64,000 nucleotides of DNA from Streptomyces uncialis (GTDB lineage: Bacteria; Actinomycetota; Actinomycetes; Streptomycetales; Streptomycetaceae). The notes under the pieces were generated by a model. It was given only the letters and a program-made list of their open reading frames with translations, made no database searches and was not told where the DNA came from. Numbering within the stretch: position 1 is the first letter of the stretch; every line of letters starts with the position of its first letter. Both the position numbers and the translations under genes were made by a program. The DNA lies in assembly GCF_001905345.1 (NCBI RefSeq), contig NZ_LFBV01000002.1, positions 744,001 to 808,000 of the forward strand. Direction: 5' to 3'. Shown one piece after another: positions 55,898 through 64,000 of this stretch.

Positions 55898-56021
55898 CGG
55901 TCCTCCATGATCGGTTCGGTGCTCCGGCCACTGTGGTCCGGACCGGAGCGGTCACGTCCGCTGCAACACCGCACCGGTGTCCCGGCTTCCCCGGACGGCG
56001 CAGCGGCAACGCGCGGACGGC

Positions 56022-56450
56022 TCAGCCCTGGGCGCGCGCCACGCTCAGCGGGCTGCGCCGGGTGTCGCTCCCGGGCACGGGCTCGGCGGGGTCGGAACCG
56101 AGGGCGACCGCGCGGTTGGCCCCGTCGACATGGACGACCCGCGGCTTCAGGGTCCGGGCCTCGGCGTCGTCGACCTGGGCGTAGCTGATGATGATCACCA
56201 GATCCCCGGGGTGCACGAGATGGGCCGCGGCGCCGTTGACCCCGATCACACCGGAGCCGCGCTCCCCCTCGATGACATAGGTCTCCAGCCGTGCGCCATT
56301 GGTGATGTCGACGATGTGCACGAGCTCACCGGGCAGCAGATCGGCGGCGTCGAGCAGGTCCGCGTCGATGGTGACGGACCCGACGTAGTGCAGATCGGCC
56401 TGGGTGACGGTGGCGCGATGGATCTTCGACTTGAACATGGTACGCAGCAC
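56022..56450 (-). CDS. panD: Aspartate 1-decarboxylase proenzyme
   Basis: A 142-residue pyruvoyl enzyme converting L-aspartate to beta-alanine for pantothenate and CoA. Self-cleavage is expected between Gly24 and Ser25 in HYVGSVTID; Lys9 and the [11 protein letters not shown]-terminal block are also present. It stands alone, not beside panB/panC. The start [20 protein letters not shown] matches the family exactly. Confidence 0.96.
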   Translation of the reverse strand: MLRTMFKSKIHRATVTQADLHYVGSVTIDADLLDAADLLPGELVHIVDITNGARLETYVIEGERGSGVIGVNGAAAHLVHPGDLVIIISYAQVDDAEARTLKPRVVHVDGANRAVALGSDPAEPVPGSDTRRSPLSVARAQG

Positions 56451-56519
56451 GGGGCACTCCTGGACTAGGCTCCCTGCCTGCGTTTTTGCAGGTCAAGGGC
56501 TATTTTCACAGCCTACAGC

Positions 56520-56562
56520 GAGTCCTGCGCTCGGGCAGCTTTCGCCAGGTTTTGCAGGACTC
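56520..56562. repeat. Inverted repeat upstream of panD
   Basis: GAGTCCTGC (56520-56528) and GCAGGACTC (56554-56562) are perfect inverted arms 25 bases apart, with a second small hairpin CCTGC...GCAGG near 56476-56495. TGCTGACC then repeats nearby. It may be an operator or an old recombination site at the edge of the decayed region. Confidence 0.35.
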
Positions 56563-56597
56563 ATGCTGACCACTTGCTGACCGAGGTCAGGTGACGG

Positions 56598-56960
56598 TCA
56601 GGCACGAAGGCAGTCGACCGGGAGTCGAGCCACGCACCGCCATGGATCAGCCGACCCAAGCCGCTTCCGCCCACCCCAGTAGCCCGCTTCCACGGCCGGA
56701 ACAAGCATCTGACCACATCTCCCGATATGGCGTATCGAGGCCGTCGGCCTCCCCCGTGCGGGCAGGAGTCTGCTGTGGGCGACGCGGTGGAGCAGGTCCC
56801 AGCCGCGGTGGCTGACCACGTCGGGTTGCCCGGGTGAGAGGCGGTGCTCCTCGCTGAAGAGGGCGACGGCCTGACGGGTGGCAGGGCCGTAGCGGACGCT
56901 GTCCACCACCCAGCCGGGCAGGTAGCCGGCACGGGTTGCGCCACGTCCAGGACCCGCTCA
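56598..56960 (-). pseudogene. Peptidoglycan-binding domain remnant
   Basis: On the minus strand, after a TGA near 56965, the frame reads GYLPGWVVDSVRYGPATRQAVALF, EEHRLSPGQ and RGWDLLHRVAH, which follows the PG_binding_1 pattern (YGPAT..AV..FQ..H.L..DG..G..TW..L). A normal module would need a start and further domains, and none is present, so it appears to be a broken fragment of a cell-wall hydrolase. Another frame upstream reads VGLGGERVLDVA and may be chance. Confidence 0.35.
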
Positions 56961-57100
56961 CCGCCCAGCCCCACCGCCCGGTGTGCCGGCGCCCCCACCT
57001 GGACAGTCGTCGTAGCCGGCCCGGCTCCCGCCTCGGATATCGTGTTCCCCTACGGGGTGCCATAACGGATGTGACGCCCCCCACCGGAGGTAGTCAGCGT

Positions 57101-57490
57101 ATGAGTTCAAAGCGCAGCAAGAATCCAGCCCTGCCCGTACTTGCCGACGCGTTCCGACTCGCGTCGGTCAAGGAGGCCGAAGAGTCCACCCGTGACTTGG
57201 CCGCGCGGCTGGCCACCACCGAGCTGCGCCGCGTTTCCCACCCGGGCCGGATCACCTGGGAGCCCACCGATCAGGCCGAGCCCGTACCGGTCCCGCCGAC
57301 TGTGGTCGACGGTGACGGGGACCTGTGGCTGCGGGACCGGGGCACTGGCACCTGGACCATGCCCGAGTTCGACCCGAAGGAGTTCCCGGCCCGCTGTGGC
57401 GAGGTTCTGACGTGGAACGAACTTGCCCGCGAGTTCGGCCCGCTTACCGCACTGGCCGACGACCGCCGCATGGGCGGCGGCCGGCGCTGA
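57101..57490 (+). CDS. Hypothetical protein, 129 residues
   Basis: GGAGG stands ten bases before ATG 57101. The protein is hydrophilic: MSSKRSKNPALPVLADAF, TRDLAARLATTELRRVSHPGR, VVDGDGDLWLRDRGTGTW and RCGEVLTWNELAREFGPL. No family recognised; the DGDGDLWLRDR block looks like a small beta-rich domain. Codon bias supports coding. It lies at the edge of a decayed region and might be an element-borne gene. Confidence 0.55.
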   Translation: MSSKRSKNPALPVLADAFRLASVKEAEESTRDLAARLATTELRRVSHPGRITWEPTDQAEPVPVPPTVVDGDGDLWLRDRGTGTWTMPEFDPKEFPARCGEVLTWNELAREFGPLTALADDRRMGGGRR

Positions 57491-57604
57491 CCGCGCGGCC
57501 TCCTGGGATGACCGCACCCTTGAAGCGCCCGTTACGGGTAGCTGGGACCTCTGGCTCACCCCCGAGCTCGACGATGGCGGCGAGCAGGTGAGCGTGGTGG
57601 TCGG

Positions 57605-58066
57605 TCACGATGTCTCCATGTTGCAGCCGGATACGTCGTCGCTGTCCGTGGGGTCAGGGTGGAAGGAGCGGACGTAGCGGGAGTCCGGCCTCCGGAGTGA
57701 TGTTGAACACCGTGTACAGGTGCTGCGGGTCAGCGCCGGTGACGGCGGCCTCTTCGGGGATTCGGTCCTCGCGAAGTTGCCGGGCGTTGACCGGGAGGCC
57801 GCGCGGCAGAGGCTAACGCGGCGGCCTTCTTCGCGAACGTGCGGGGAACGATCCGGTTCTCGAACCGCGGGGACATGACGGCAGCGGTCAGGGCCCGGCG
57901 GGCCGCCGGGCCTGAGACCTTCTCCCCGGCCGCGACCTGGTCTCGGAGCTTCGCGGCGGTGTCGGCGGGGGCGGTCTCGACGTCGAGGACGGAGTGAGTA
58001 CCCGTCCGGCTGCGGGAGCCGTAGCCGCTGGATGCCGCTCCACCCGTCATGCCCGCGTCGCCGCAC
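57605..58066 (-). pseudogene. Frameshifted integrase-like / DNA-binding protein remnant
   Basis: Coding sense switches between three frames on the minus strand: HSVLDVETAPADTAAKLRDQV and SPRFENRIVPRTFAKKAA (58050-57815), then RQLREDRIPEEAAVTGADPQHLYTVFNITPEAG (seen as EEAAVTGADPQHLYTVF), then SRYVRSFHPDP to the stop near 57605. The last parts match the C-terminal end of Streptomyces integrase-like proteins, where VTGADPLHL..VFGI is followed by Y(V)..AHPE. Two frameshifts break it. A TTA leucine codon occurs near 57816. Confidence 0.5.
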
Positions 58067-58135
58067 GGCCCAAAGGGCAGGCTATCGGTCCCGCGCCGCA
58101 GAACTCCCTGGTGAAGCCAGTGGTTCCCATGCGTC

Positions 58136-58471
58136 TCAGCTCACGGCCGTGGGCGTTCCGGCGGCGCGGCGCTGGTGTTCGGCGTTGATGCGCTGGGCTT
58201 CTTCGAGCTGGTCCTCAAGGATGACGATGCGGCAGGCGGCTTCGACGGGGGTGCCGTGGTCGACGAGTTCGCGGGCGCGGGCGGCGATGCGGAGCTGGTA
58301 GCGCGAGTAGCGACGGTGTCCGCCGGTGGAGCGGAGGGGGGTGATGAGGCGGGCCTCGCCGACGGCGCGGAGGAAGCCCTGCGTCGTGCCGAGCATCTCG
58401 GCGGCCCGGCCCATGGTGTAGGCGGGGTAGTCGTCGTCGTTGAGCCGGTCGAACGAGTCGTCTGCTGTCAT
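58136..58471 (-). CDS. MerR-like helix-turn-helix regulator
   Basis: A 111-residue protein with MerR-type recognition: [43 protein letters not shown] (seen as [18 protein letters not shown]), a dimerising helix [16 protein letters not shown] and a C-terminal coil [18 protein letters not shown]. It lacks an effector domain. GAGAGG precedes ATG 58471. GTACTGC repeats lie upstream. It may regulate element-borne genes. Confidence 0.85.
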   Translation of the reverse strand: MTADDSFDRLNDDDYPAYTMGRAAEMLGTTQGFLRAVGEARLITPLRSTGGHRRYSRYQLRIAARARELVDHGTPVEAACRIVILEDQLEEAQRINAEHQRRAAGTPTAVS

Positions 58472-58753
58472 GGTGCCTCTCTGTGGAACACGCGTGGAGG
58501 GGCCCGGGTGCCATGTGGCACCCGGGCCCCGAAGGAACTGCTACACCATCTGCCGGCCCTGGTACTGCGCCGGCCTTCTGTATCCGCACAACCACCCGGG
58601 AGAGGGCGGGCAATGCGGGGATCGCGGTTGCTCGACCGGAGACCACCTCACTATCGATGTCCTGCGGTACCCGGGCTCGTGTTCCGCCCGGGCGATCCTG
58701 ATGGCGCTCGGCCCCTCCGTTCTTTCCCTCAATGAACAACTGCCTGCCACTGC

Positions 58754-59103
58754 GTACTGCTCTGTACTGCTGGTGATGCGTACTACGGGTGACCTGACCA
58801 AGCGTCACGCTCCGGCAGCCAGCCCCGCTCGCCCGTCCTGCGTCTGCTCTGGCTTGGAACCCCACTGCCGGACCTCCCGGTGCGCGCGCCCGCAGCCGAC
58901 GCCTTCACCGAGGTACCGCTCACTGACTTCACTGCTGGATACCGCGTACTTCATGCCACTGAACTGCGGTTCTGCTCATTGGCGGCCCCTGATCACCGCG
59001 GGCCACCCGGTCCGGCCGTCAGTCCCGTCACCGTCCTGCGTCTGCTCTGGCTCCGGAACTCCACCGCCGCACCGTACTGCCGTACTGCAACTGCGGGTAC
59101 TAC
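58754..59103. repeat. Two clusters of GTACTGC/GTACTAC repeats and a 22-base direct repeat
   Basis: Cluster A: GTACTGC at 58754 and 58764, GTACTAC at 58780. Cluster B: GTACTGC at 59074 and 59082, GTACTAC at 59097. A 22-base sequence (58833-58854) recurs exactly at 59031-59052. All lie in the 58472-59324 stretch, which otherwise holds no recognised gene and serves as the MerR upstream region. Confidence 0.6.
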
Positions 59104-59324
59104 CTGCACTGCTGACCGGCAGTTCGTCTCTGCCAGGCCCTGTCGATCTCGGCTACGAGAGAAACCATAACCACACCACCACCCAATGTCTACTCCGGCC
59201 GGCATAGATTTTCGTGAGTTCGAAAGTGAGGCAACCGGATCCCGTCGGGTTGAGCGATGCGGGCCGGGGAACAGGGAGACCGGTAGGCAGGACCGGGCAC
59301 CCACGAGCCGAAGCCAAGGTGAAC

Positions 59325-59483
59325 CTGATGGAACCCATGTGTGCCGCCGTCACGACCATCCGCTCCACGACCGCCGTCGCCACCGCCCGCCAGAACACCC
59401 GCGCCTTCCTCAAGGGACTCGTGGACTGCGGCAGACGCGGCCGAGCCGCCCCAGCAGCCCGGGCCGGGGCGGGCGGATTCTAG
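59325..59483 (+). pseudogene. Possible N-terminal fragment of an RsbW-like ATPase
   Basis: The frame MEPMCAAVTTIRSTTAVATARQNTRAFLKGL resembles the N-terminus of Streptomyces HATPase regulators (which read ..VARD.TRAFL.GL..), but it ends at TAG 59481 without the ATPase core. Fragment or chance; weak evidence. Confidence 0.25.
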
Positions 59484-59689
59484 AAGGAGATTCCGGCGAC
59501 GCCGTGGACGAGGCGGCCGAGGACGTCGCGCATCCACTGCCCGAACGGTGTGGGGGCGATCAGAACCCCGAGGAGCAGGACGATGAGGACAGTCATCTTC
59601 TCGTCGTTGCGGCTTCTCGACTCCGTGCGGCGGCGCAGCCGCAGCACCACGATGACGCCCAGCAGCAGCGCGACATCGACCGACAGCAC
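59480..59689 (-). CDS. Small membrane protein, 69 residues
   Basis: Two hydrophobic segments, VDVALLLGVIVVLRL and MTVLIVLLLGVLIAPTPFG, flank a charged RRRTESRSRNDEK loop; the end WMRDVLGRLVHGVAGISF is amphipathic. GTG 59689 is taken; an upstream ATG at 59725 is possible. It resembles the small membrane proteins encoded on Streptomyces integrative elements, without a firm match. No gene was seen between 59690 and 60081. Confidence 0.5.
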   Translation of the reverse strand: MLSVDVALLLGVIVVLRLRRRTESRSRNDEKMTVLIVLLLGVLIAPTPFGQWMRDVLGRLVHGVAGISF

Positions 59690-60081
59690 GCGACCGGTCC
59701 CTCCCTGGCAGACGACAGCGGGCACCGGAGAGCACAGGCGCTCCCCGCTCCCCTTGTGTATCCACCGCGGGAGGACAGAGCGGCCGGGTTGGGAGGGGCC
59801 GCAAAACGTCTGCCCTGGCCGGACTGGCGGAGCGCGCGCCCTGCCAGGAGGCGCATGCCTGGTCTGCGGCGCGCCCTGCCGGTGCCGGTGCCGGTCGGAG
59901 GAGGCCTACCGGGGCACGGGCGGCACGGCAGTACTGGAAGAAGGGTGTAGCGAGGAGTGACAGCACACCGGTCGGTTCATGGACGACGCTCGTGCGGGGT
60001 GGGTGGCTGCCCCTGCCCGGCACGGCCGTCGGCATCCGCGCCGCCCTTGCCTTCAGCGCTGCGGTGAGCTCGACGCGGCGC

Positions 60082-60651
60082 TCACAGCTGCGGTGGGAAG
60101 GGCCGGCCGAGGAACGCGGCAAGGCGGTCGATGGCCGGAGCGGTCTCCTCGACGGGTTGCGGCTCGGCGAATCGTCCCGTTCGGGACTGGGTGGAAAGCT
60201 GGGACCGAGCGAAAGCCAGGGCCCGCTCGGCAACGTCCTCGGGCAGCCGGACAGGGATTCGGGTGGCCTGGGTGAGGTCCCATCCGTGAGCGAGCAGATC
60301 GTACAGACGGATCTGCAAGCGCTCGGTGCCCGTGGCGCTCCCCAAGGGCCCACGGTAACTCCGCTCCAGCACCCCGGGGACGGAGAAAGCTGCCAGCAGC
60401 GAAGCACTGGAGGACCGGTAGGCGCCGACCGGGTCGTCACCGAGGCAGTCTGCTCCCCGGTCGGGCATCGGACCGCCCCCGACCATGGCCGCGAACACCA
60501 GGTCCATGCCGACCAGGTGGGCCACCACTTCGCGCACGTTCCATTCCGTGCACGGCGTCGGCTCCTTCCACTGCTCGGGGCGGACCCCGGCGAGCAGGTC
60601 ACCGACAGATGCGCATGCACGGGCGAGATCTTCGACGTAAACGGTGGACAT
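60082..60651 (-). CDS. TIGR03086-family metal-binding protein (DinB/mycothiol-like)
   Basis: A 189-residue four-helix-bundle protein. TPCTEWNVREVVAHLVGMD gives the first metal His, and LYDLLAHGWDLTQAT the second; these are the hallmark blocks of TIGR03086, related to the mycothiol-dependent maleylpyruvate isomerase fold. Probably a mycothiol-dependent enzyme of unknown substrate. ATG 60651. Confidence 0.9.
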   Translation of the reverse strand: MSTVYVEDLARACASVGDLLAGVRPEQWKEPTPCTEWNVREVVAHLVGMDLVFAAMVGGGPMPDRGADCLGDDPVGAYRSSSASLLAAFSVPGVLERSYRGPLGSATGTERLQIRLYDLLAHGWDLTQATRIPVRLPEDVAERALAFARSQLSTQSRTGRFAEPQPVEETAPAIDRLAAFLGRPFPPQL

Positions 60652-60839
60652 CCGGCGAGACTACGGCGTCAACTGGTCAGCTGCCCAAGGGATTTGCACC
60701 GGTGGGAATCAGCTCCGCCGAAACGGGCGACCGCCCGATCACTGAACGGTGCATGAGAGGCCGTTGGCCCGGTGCGGCCGACCGCGCATGTGTTTCGGAC
60801 GGTCACGACTACTGCTGTCCGTCGGGACGAACGTCGCTC

Positions 60840-61169
60840 CTACTGGGCCGGAGCTGTCGGGGCGGGTGGGATTTCGCGGTTGCGTCGGCAACGGAACGCC
60901 AGGGCGTTTTGCCACTGCTGGTCCACCGGTTCGTGCGTGACCAGGAGCGACGGAGTGTGAGTCGGTCGGAGACCAGCGCGTCGGATGCCCTCCAGCGCGT
61001 CATCGCCCGCGGCGTGGCGGCCTGCACGCAGAACTGCCTGAGATCCCGTAGTACCACCGCTTGGTCCTCATCAGCGAGGCTTCCGAACCACTCGAAGCCC
61101 CTCCGGCAGGGTCCGAATGCCCTGCGCGAGCTCGTTGAGCGTCACGGAGCGCTCATTCAGCCTGTGCAC
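60840..61169 (-). pseudogene. DUF5958 gene with two frameshifts
   Basis: On the minus strand from GTG 61169 the frame reads LNERSVTLNELAQGIRTLPEG, then needs a one-base shift near 61105 to continue FEWFGSLADEDQAVVLRDLRQFCVQA, then a second shift near 61005 for EGIRRAGLRPTHTPSLLVTH and a stop at 60840-60842. Joined, this is a near-complete DUF5958 protein. Upstream bases 60652-60839 carry nothing recognised. Confidence 0.6.
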
Positions 61170-61361
61170 TCGGACAGTCCTGGAGGGAGAACCGGCCTTC
61201 ACCATGCGAGTCTTCCAGCCCCGCGCCCTCGACAACGTCGGGCACGGGCCGGCTGGCCCTGGCGCACCGAGTGCCTGGCCTTCCTCGACACCGACCGCGC
61301 CGACCGGCACAGCGCCCGCTGGGCGGAGGCTCCCGCGCGGGCGGGGACGAGCACGGAAGGG

Positions 61362-62228
61362 TCAGGTGGCCGGCGCGGGTGCCGGTCCGGCGGGGTGGTG
61401 CCACCAGACGAAGACCTCGGTGCCCGGCTGGCGTTCGGAGAACCGGTCCGCCGGGGATGCCTCCTCCAGCAGCCGGCGCAGGTCTGCCTCGAAGTCGTCA
61501 CAGCACGGGCCGAACAGGTGCGGAGCCGAGAACGACATCGAGAACACCTCCGCGACGACATCGTCACCCGTGCGTTCCAGCGCCTGTCCGCCGGGAACGA
61601 CACGGCGCTGCGGGCCGGTGAATCCGGCCCGGGCGAGCACCGCAGCCTCGCCGCCGGGTGTTCCCTGCGGCAGCAGGCCCCGGCCGGCTCGTCGGACCGG
61701 TCCGAGGTAGTGCCTGACCAGCTCCTCGATCGCCGCGTAGGGCACCGCCGGATGGGGAAACCCGTCGATGGTTCGGGACTCCGTCTTCACATCGGAGATG
61801 TGCACCAGCGCCCCACCGGGCCGGAGCATGTCCCTGGTGGCTGCCGCCACCAGGTCGCGGTCCATCCAGTGGAAGGACTGGGCGAAGGCCGCGACGGTGA
61901 AGGTTCCCAGTCCTGCCGGGAGATCCTCGGCCCGGGCCCGGACCCACCGCGCCTTCCCGGTCACGCCGCACTCGGCTGCTGCGCGGGTGGCTTCGGCGAT
62001 CATCCCGCTGTCCGGGTCCACGCCGACGATCTCGCTGAACAGGTGCGCCAGGCTCAGGGCGAGGGTGCCCGGTCCGCACCCCACATCGATGAGGCGTCCC
62101 CGCCCGTCGAGTCCCAGAACCTCGGCGAGCACGTCCGTCAGCCCGGGGGCGTAAGGGAGCCTCCCGCGCCGGTAGTAGGTGGCCGTACCCGAGAACAATG
62201 TGTCGTCCCATTCCCAGTCGGCAGCCAT
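61362..62228 (-). CDS. Class I SAM-dependent methyltransferase
   Basis: A 288-residue methyltransferase. LIDVGCGPGTLALSLAH is motif I, IVGVDPDSGMIAEA motif II, and AQSFHWMD and LRPGGALVHISDV motifs III-IV, typical of ubiquinone/menaquinone-type Methyltransf_11 enzymes. Small-molecule substrate unknown. GGAGGGG lies before ATG 62228; the longer 357-residue frame has no conserved extension. Confidence 0.88.
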   Translation of the reverse strand: MAADWEWDDTLFSGTATYYRRGRLPYAPGLTDVLAEVLGLDGRGRLIDVGCGPGTLALSLAHLFSEIVGVDPDSGMIAEATRAAAECGVTGKARWVRARAEDLPAGLGTFTVAAFAQSFHWMDRDLVAAATRDMLRPGGALVHISDVKTESRTIDGFPHPAVPYAAIEELVRHYLGPVRRAGRGLLPQGTPGGEAAVLARAGFTGPQRRVVPGGQALERTGDDVVAEVFSMSFSAPHLFGPCCDDFEADLRRLLEEASPADRFSERQPGTEVFVWWHHPAGPAPAPAT

Positions 62229-62420
62229 GCCCACCCACCACCCCTCCACAGAGATCACGTGCCTGTTCGGCAGCCGGACAATTCCACAGCTTGACAGGAG
62301 TCGAGGGACCTGCTTCACGGAAGCGGTCTCGCGGCCCGCAGAACCACCTGCAGAGAGGATCCTGGGCTCCAAGGGCGAGCGGGGACCATCCGCCACCGAA
62401 AACCAGCACGGTGACGGGCA

Positions 62421-62523
62421 GAGAACCACCCTCACGCGGGCGGGGACGGCTTCTCCCCAGACCCAGGACGCCGTCAGATGCCTCTGAGCTGGGGGGAGCT
62501 ACCCCCGCGTGGGCGGGGCGACC
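62421..62523. repeat. CRISPR-like repeat units (type I-E style), one good and one degenerate
   Basis: 62496-62523 begins GAGCTACCCCCGCG and has a CCCCGC-GCGGGG stem like a type I-E repeat in reverse orientation. A weaker copy lies at 62421-62450 (CCCTCACGCGGGCGGGGAC). A still weaker third lies 61 bases before that. No array or Cas gene accompanies them. The good copy also forms a hairpin directly after the lipoprotein stop and may instead be its terminator. Confidence 0.35.
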
Positions 62524-63240
62524 TCAGTCCGCCAACAGTTGCTGCTTGACTTCGGCGATCTGAGGGCCAGCGTCCGTAGCCGGGATCTTCCACCGGTAGG
62601 CCGCGCCGTCACCGTCCACGTACTGGAGCGTGCCGCCCTTCGCCTGTGCCGCGGTCAGGTCGAACACGGTGCTCTGCCACTGGAATGAGCCGGGCTGGAT
62701 GTCGCCCCCGCCATCGAACCTCTCTGTTTGAACGGTGATCGAGTCTCCGCTGTTCCAGCCGATGGCCTCTCCGTCGGGGGCGACCCATTCCCAGCCCTTG
62801 CCAGTGATGGGAGCGGGGACCGCAGCGGCGGCACCCGTGGTCGGCCTGGCCTTGACGGTGATGAATACGAAAGTGCCGTGCTCGGAGGTACCACCACCTC
62901 CCTCCTTCATGTAGACGACGCTGGTGGGAGTGATCTCCAGGACACCACCCTCGCCGCCTATGGTCTCCGCCGATCTGCCGAGCGCGAGCGGCTCTCCAAG
63001 TGCTGCGCCTGCGCTGGCTGAGCCGTCAGTGGCGACCTCGTCCGAGCAGTGTGTGTTCCATGTCAGCTGGTCGATGTTCTCGGCCGTGCAGTCGACTTCG
63101 GTGCCCTTCTTGTCGGCGGCGGGCGGCGAGCTGCTCTGCGGCTTCTCCCCAGCGTTACTGTCCCCGCTGTCCCCGCCGCAGGCGGTGAGTGGCGCGGCGA
63201 ACAGGAGTGCGGCAGTTGAGACGATGATGCGAGTACGCAC
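62524..63240 (-). CDS. Secreted lipoprotein, unknown function
   Basis: A 238-residue lipoprotein: signal peptide with lipobox LTAC (Cys about 20), an Asp/Ser-rich spacer, and a domain with TEVDCTAENIDQLTWNTHC (a Cys pair), VLEITPTSVVYMKE, GTFVFITVKARPTT and FDLTAAQAKGGTLQYVDGDG (each seen in part), suggesting an Ig-like beta sandwich of the telomeric-repeat/DUF4352 kind. GTG 63240 follows GGGGGA at five bases. Confidence 0.72.
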   Translation of the reverse strand: MRTRIIVSTAALLFAAPLTACGGDSGDSNAGEKPQSSSPPAADKKGTEVDCTAENIDQLTWNTHCSDEVATDGSASAGAALGEPLALGRSAETIGGEGGVLEITPTSVVYMKEGGGGTSEHGTFVFITVKARPTTGAAAAVPAPITGKGWEWVAPDGEAIGWNSGDSITVQTERFDGGGDIQPGSFQWQSTVFDLTAAQAKGGTLQYVDGDGAAYRWKIPATDAGPQIAEVKQQLLAD

Positions 63241-63479
63241 GGGATTCCCCCAGATGTGACGATCCCGCCACGGTAGGGCGGGCGTGCAGGAGGTGTGTTC
63301 ATCGTGATCGACCTGTGACAGGTGCGGCGCGAAGGCTGGAGACCAGGGACGACCTCCAGCTCTTCCTGTCGGAACGGGCCGGCTCGTCGGCCGCGCGGTC
63401 GTCACCGAGCGCGGGACAGTCCAGTGGCTGTCGCCCGGCAGCAGTGGACGACGAGTCACATGGGCCGATCTACCCAACA

Positions 63480-63508
63480 GAGCTACTCCCGCGTAGCGGG
63501 GCCGACTC
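63480..63508. repeat. Second isolated CRISPR-like repeat
   Basis: GAGCTACTCCCGCGTAGCGG (63480-63499) and the following GGCCGAC match the unit at 62496 at about 25 of 28 positions. They are 984 bases apart and flank the lipoprotein gene. No neighbouring copies at 61-base spacing on either side. Confidence 0.4.
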
Positions 63509-63629
63509 GTTTCCTGACCGCACGGCGAGGTGGAGTGCCTTTGGGATGGCACTCGACGGACAGCCCACACTCAAGTGCAACTACATGCCTCATAACGCAT
63601 GATCATGCATTAGCTCAAGACTCTGACCT

Positions 63630-63936
63630 CTTGGCGTGGCCGACAGGCTTCCGGGCCTGCACAGGGCACGGCGGACTGCGCGAGCACGGCGACGACATCT
63701 CAATCGTCACCGGCGACACCGACATCGCGCCGGGCAGCGTCACCGTGAGATTCGGCGACGCCGAGGTGTACCCCGGAGAGCCCGAGGCCGACACCCTCGA
63801 CAAACTCGTCGGCATCATGCGCCAGGACGAGGTCGACATCGTCATCACACTCGGCGTCGGGGAGGCCGAAGCCACGGTCTACGGCTGCGACCTGTCCGCC
63901 GGCTACATCCGCATCAACGCGGACTACACGACATGA
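63630..63936 (+). pseudogene. C-terminal fragment of an ArgJ-like ornithine/glutamate acetyltransferase
   Basis: The last 75 residues of this frame, GDDISIVTGDTDIAPGSVTV through VDIVITLGVGEAEATVYGCDL to GYIRINADYTT, follow the ArgJ beta-subunit C-terminus (V.L..G.G.A.VW..DL....Y..INA.Y..). The catalytic Thr and the alpha half are absent upstream, so it is a fragment and cannot act alone. The 63241-63629 stretch before it has only the second CRISPR-like repeat and the lipoprotein upstream region. Confidence 0.5.
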
Positions 63937-64000
63937 CCGGGCTCGACCGCAGCAACGGATCCCATACCGTTGTCTTGATTCCTCAGTGGCAAGGGTCGGC

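Noticed and set aside
56622..56650. tRNA-like GGAGTCGAGCC sequence
   Set aside because: No cloverleaf could be built around it; no tRNA was found in the window.
59840..59960. Cys-rich frame CLVCGAPCRCRCR
   Set aside because: No start, no ribosome-binding site, and composition due to GC-rich repeats.
61200..61361. Gene fragment encoding LAFLDTDRADRHSARW
   Set aside because: Too short and without a family match; may be a further remnant but not supportable.

Overview
The window is high-GC actinobacterial DNA and reads as a Streptomyces chromosome. It has third-position G/C-rich reading frames, GTG starts, lipoproteins, a class F sortase, an Rpf/LysM/M23 cell-wall enzyme, DUF397/XRE/ATPase regulator triads, DUF574 methyltransferases, a SigB-type sigma factor and DUF5133/DUF5958 proteins. 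From memory, not checked here, several markers match the S. coelicolor SCO0922-SCO0975 interval: sdhCAB, an RmdA-like GGDEF/EAL protein, an SCO0930-family lipoprotein, a wax ester synthase/DGAT, rpfD and gnd. The species is not named here.

Layout. 0-11 kb: the end of a luciferase-like monooxygenase, a short UvrA paralogue, a succinate dehydrogenase/fumarate reductase operon (sdhC-sdhA-sdhB) divergent from a LysR regulator, then a DUF574 methyltransferase translationally coupled to a PAS-GGDEF-EAL cyclic-di-GMP protein. 11-21 kb: cell-envelope genes, namely an SCO0930-type lipoprotein, a Pro/Thr-rich surface protein, a DUF4239 membrane protein, two related anchored surface proteins facing each other, a class F sortase, an exceptional ten-copy phased repeat array, a NodB-type deacetylase lipoprotein and a CapA-like lipoprotein. 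21-31 kb: an anti-sigma-like protein, a two-component system divergent from an ABC exporter, a Fpg/Nei glycosylase, a SpoIIE-type phosphatase and a lipase maturation factor homologue. 31-45 kb: a glycoside hydrolase preceded by a 57-residue peptide gene, a zinc-ribbon SDR, WS/DGAT, a GH92 mannosidase, an EamA transporter, RpfD, an acetyl-xylan esterase and 6-phosphogluconate dehydrogenase.

45-56.5 kb is mostly regulation: a zinc-finger/XRE protein, a sigma-like protein and a second DUF574 methyltransferase in a row; a WhiJ-like triad (XRE, DUF397, ATPase); a SigB-family sigma factor facing DUF5133, PRC-barrel, ATPase and DUF1206 genes that look like a stress module; then a lipoprotein, a GNAT and panD.

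56.5-64 kb is different. Intact genes (MerR-like regulator, TIGR03086 protein, methyltransferase, lipoprotein, a few small ORFs) sit among decayed fragments: a peptidoglycan-binding domain, an integrase-like protein with two frameshifts, a DUF5958 protein with two frameshifts and an ArgJ C-terminus. There are also isolated CRISPR-repeat-like sequences. This looks like the scar of old mobile-element activity. No tRNA, rRNA or intact insertion sequence was recognised anywhere in the window.
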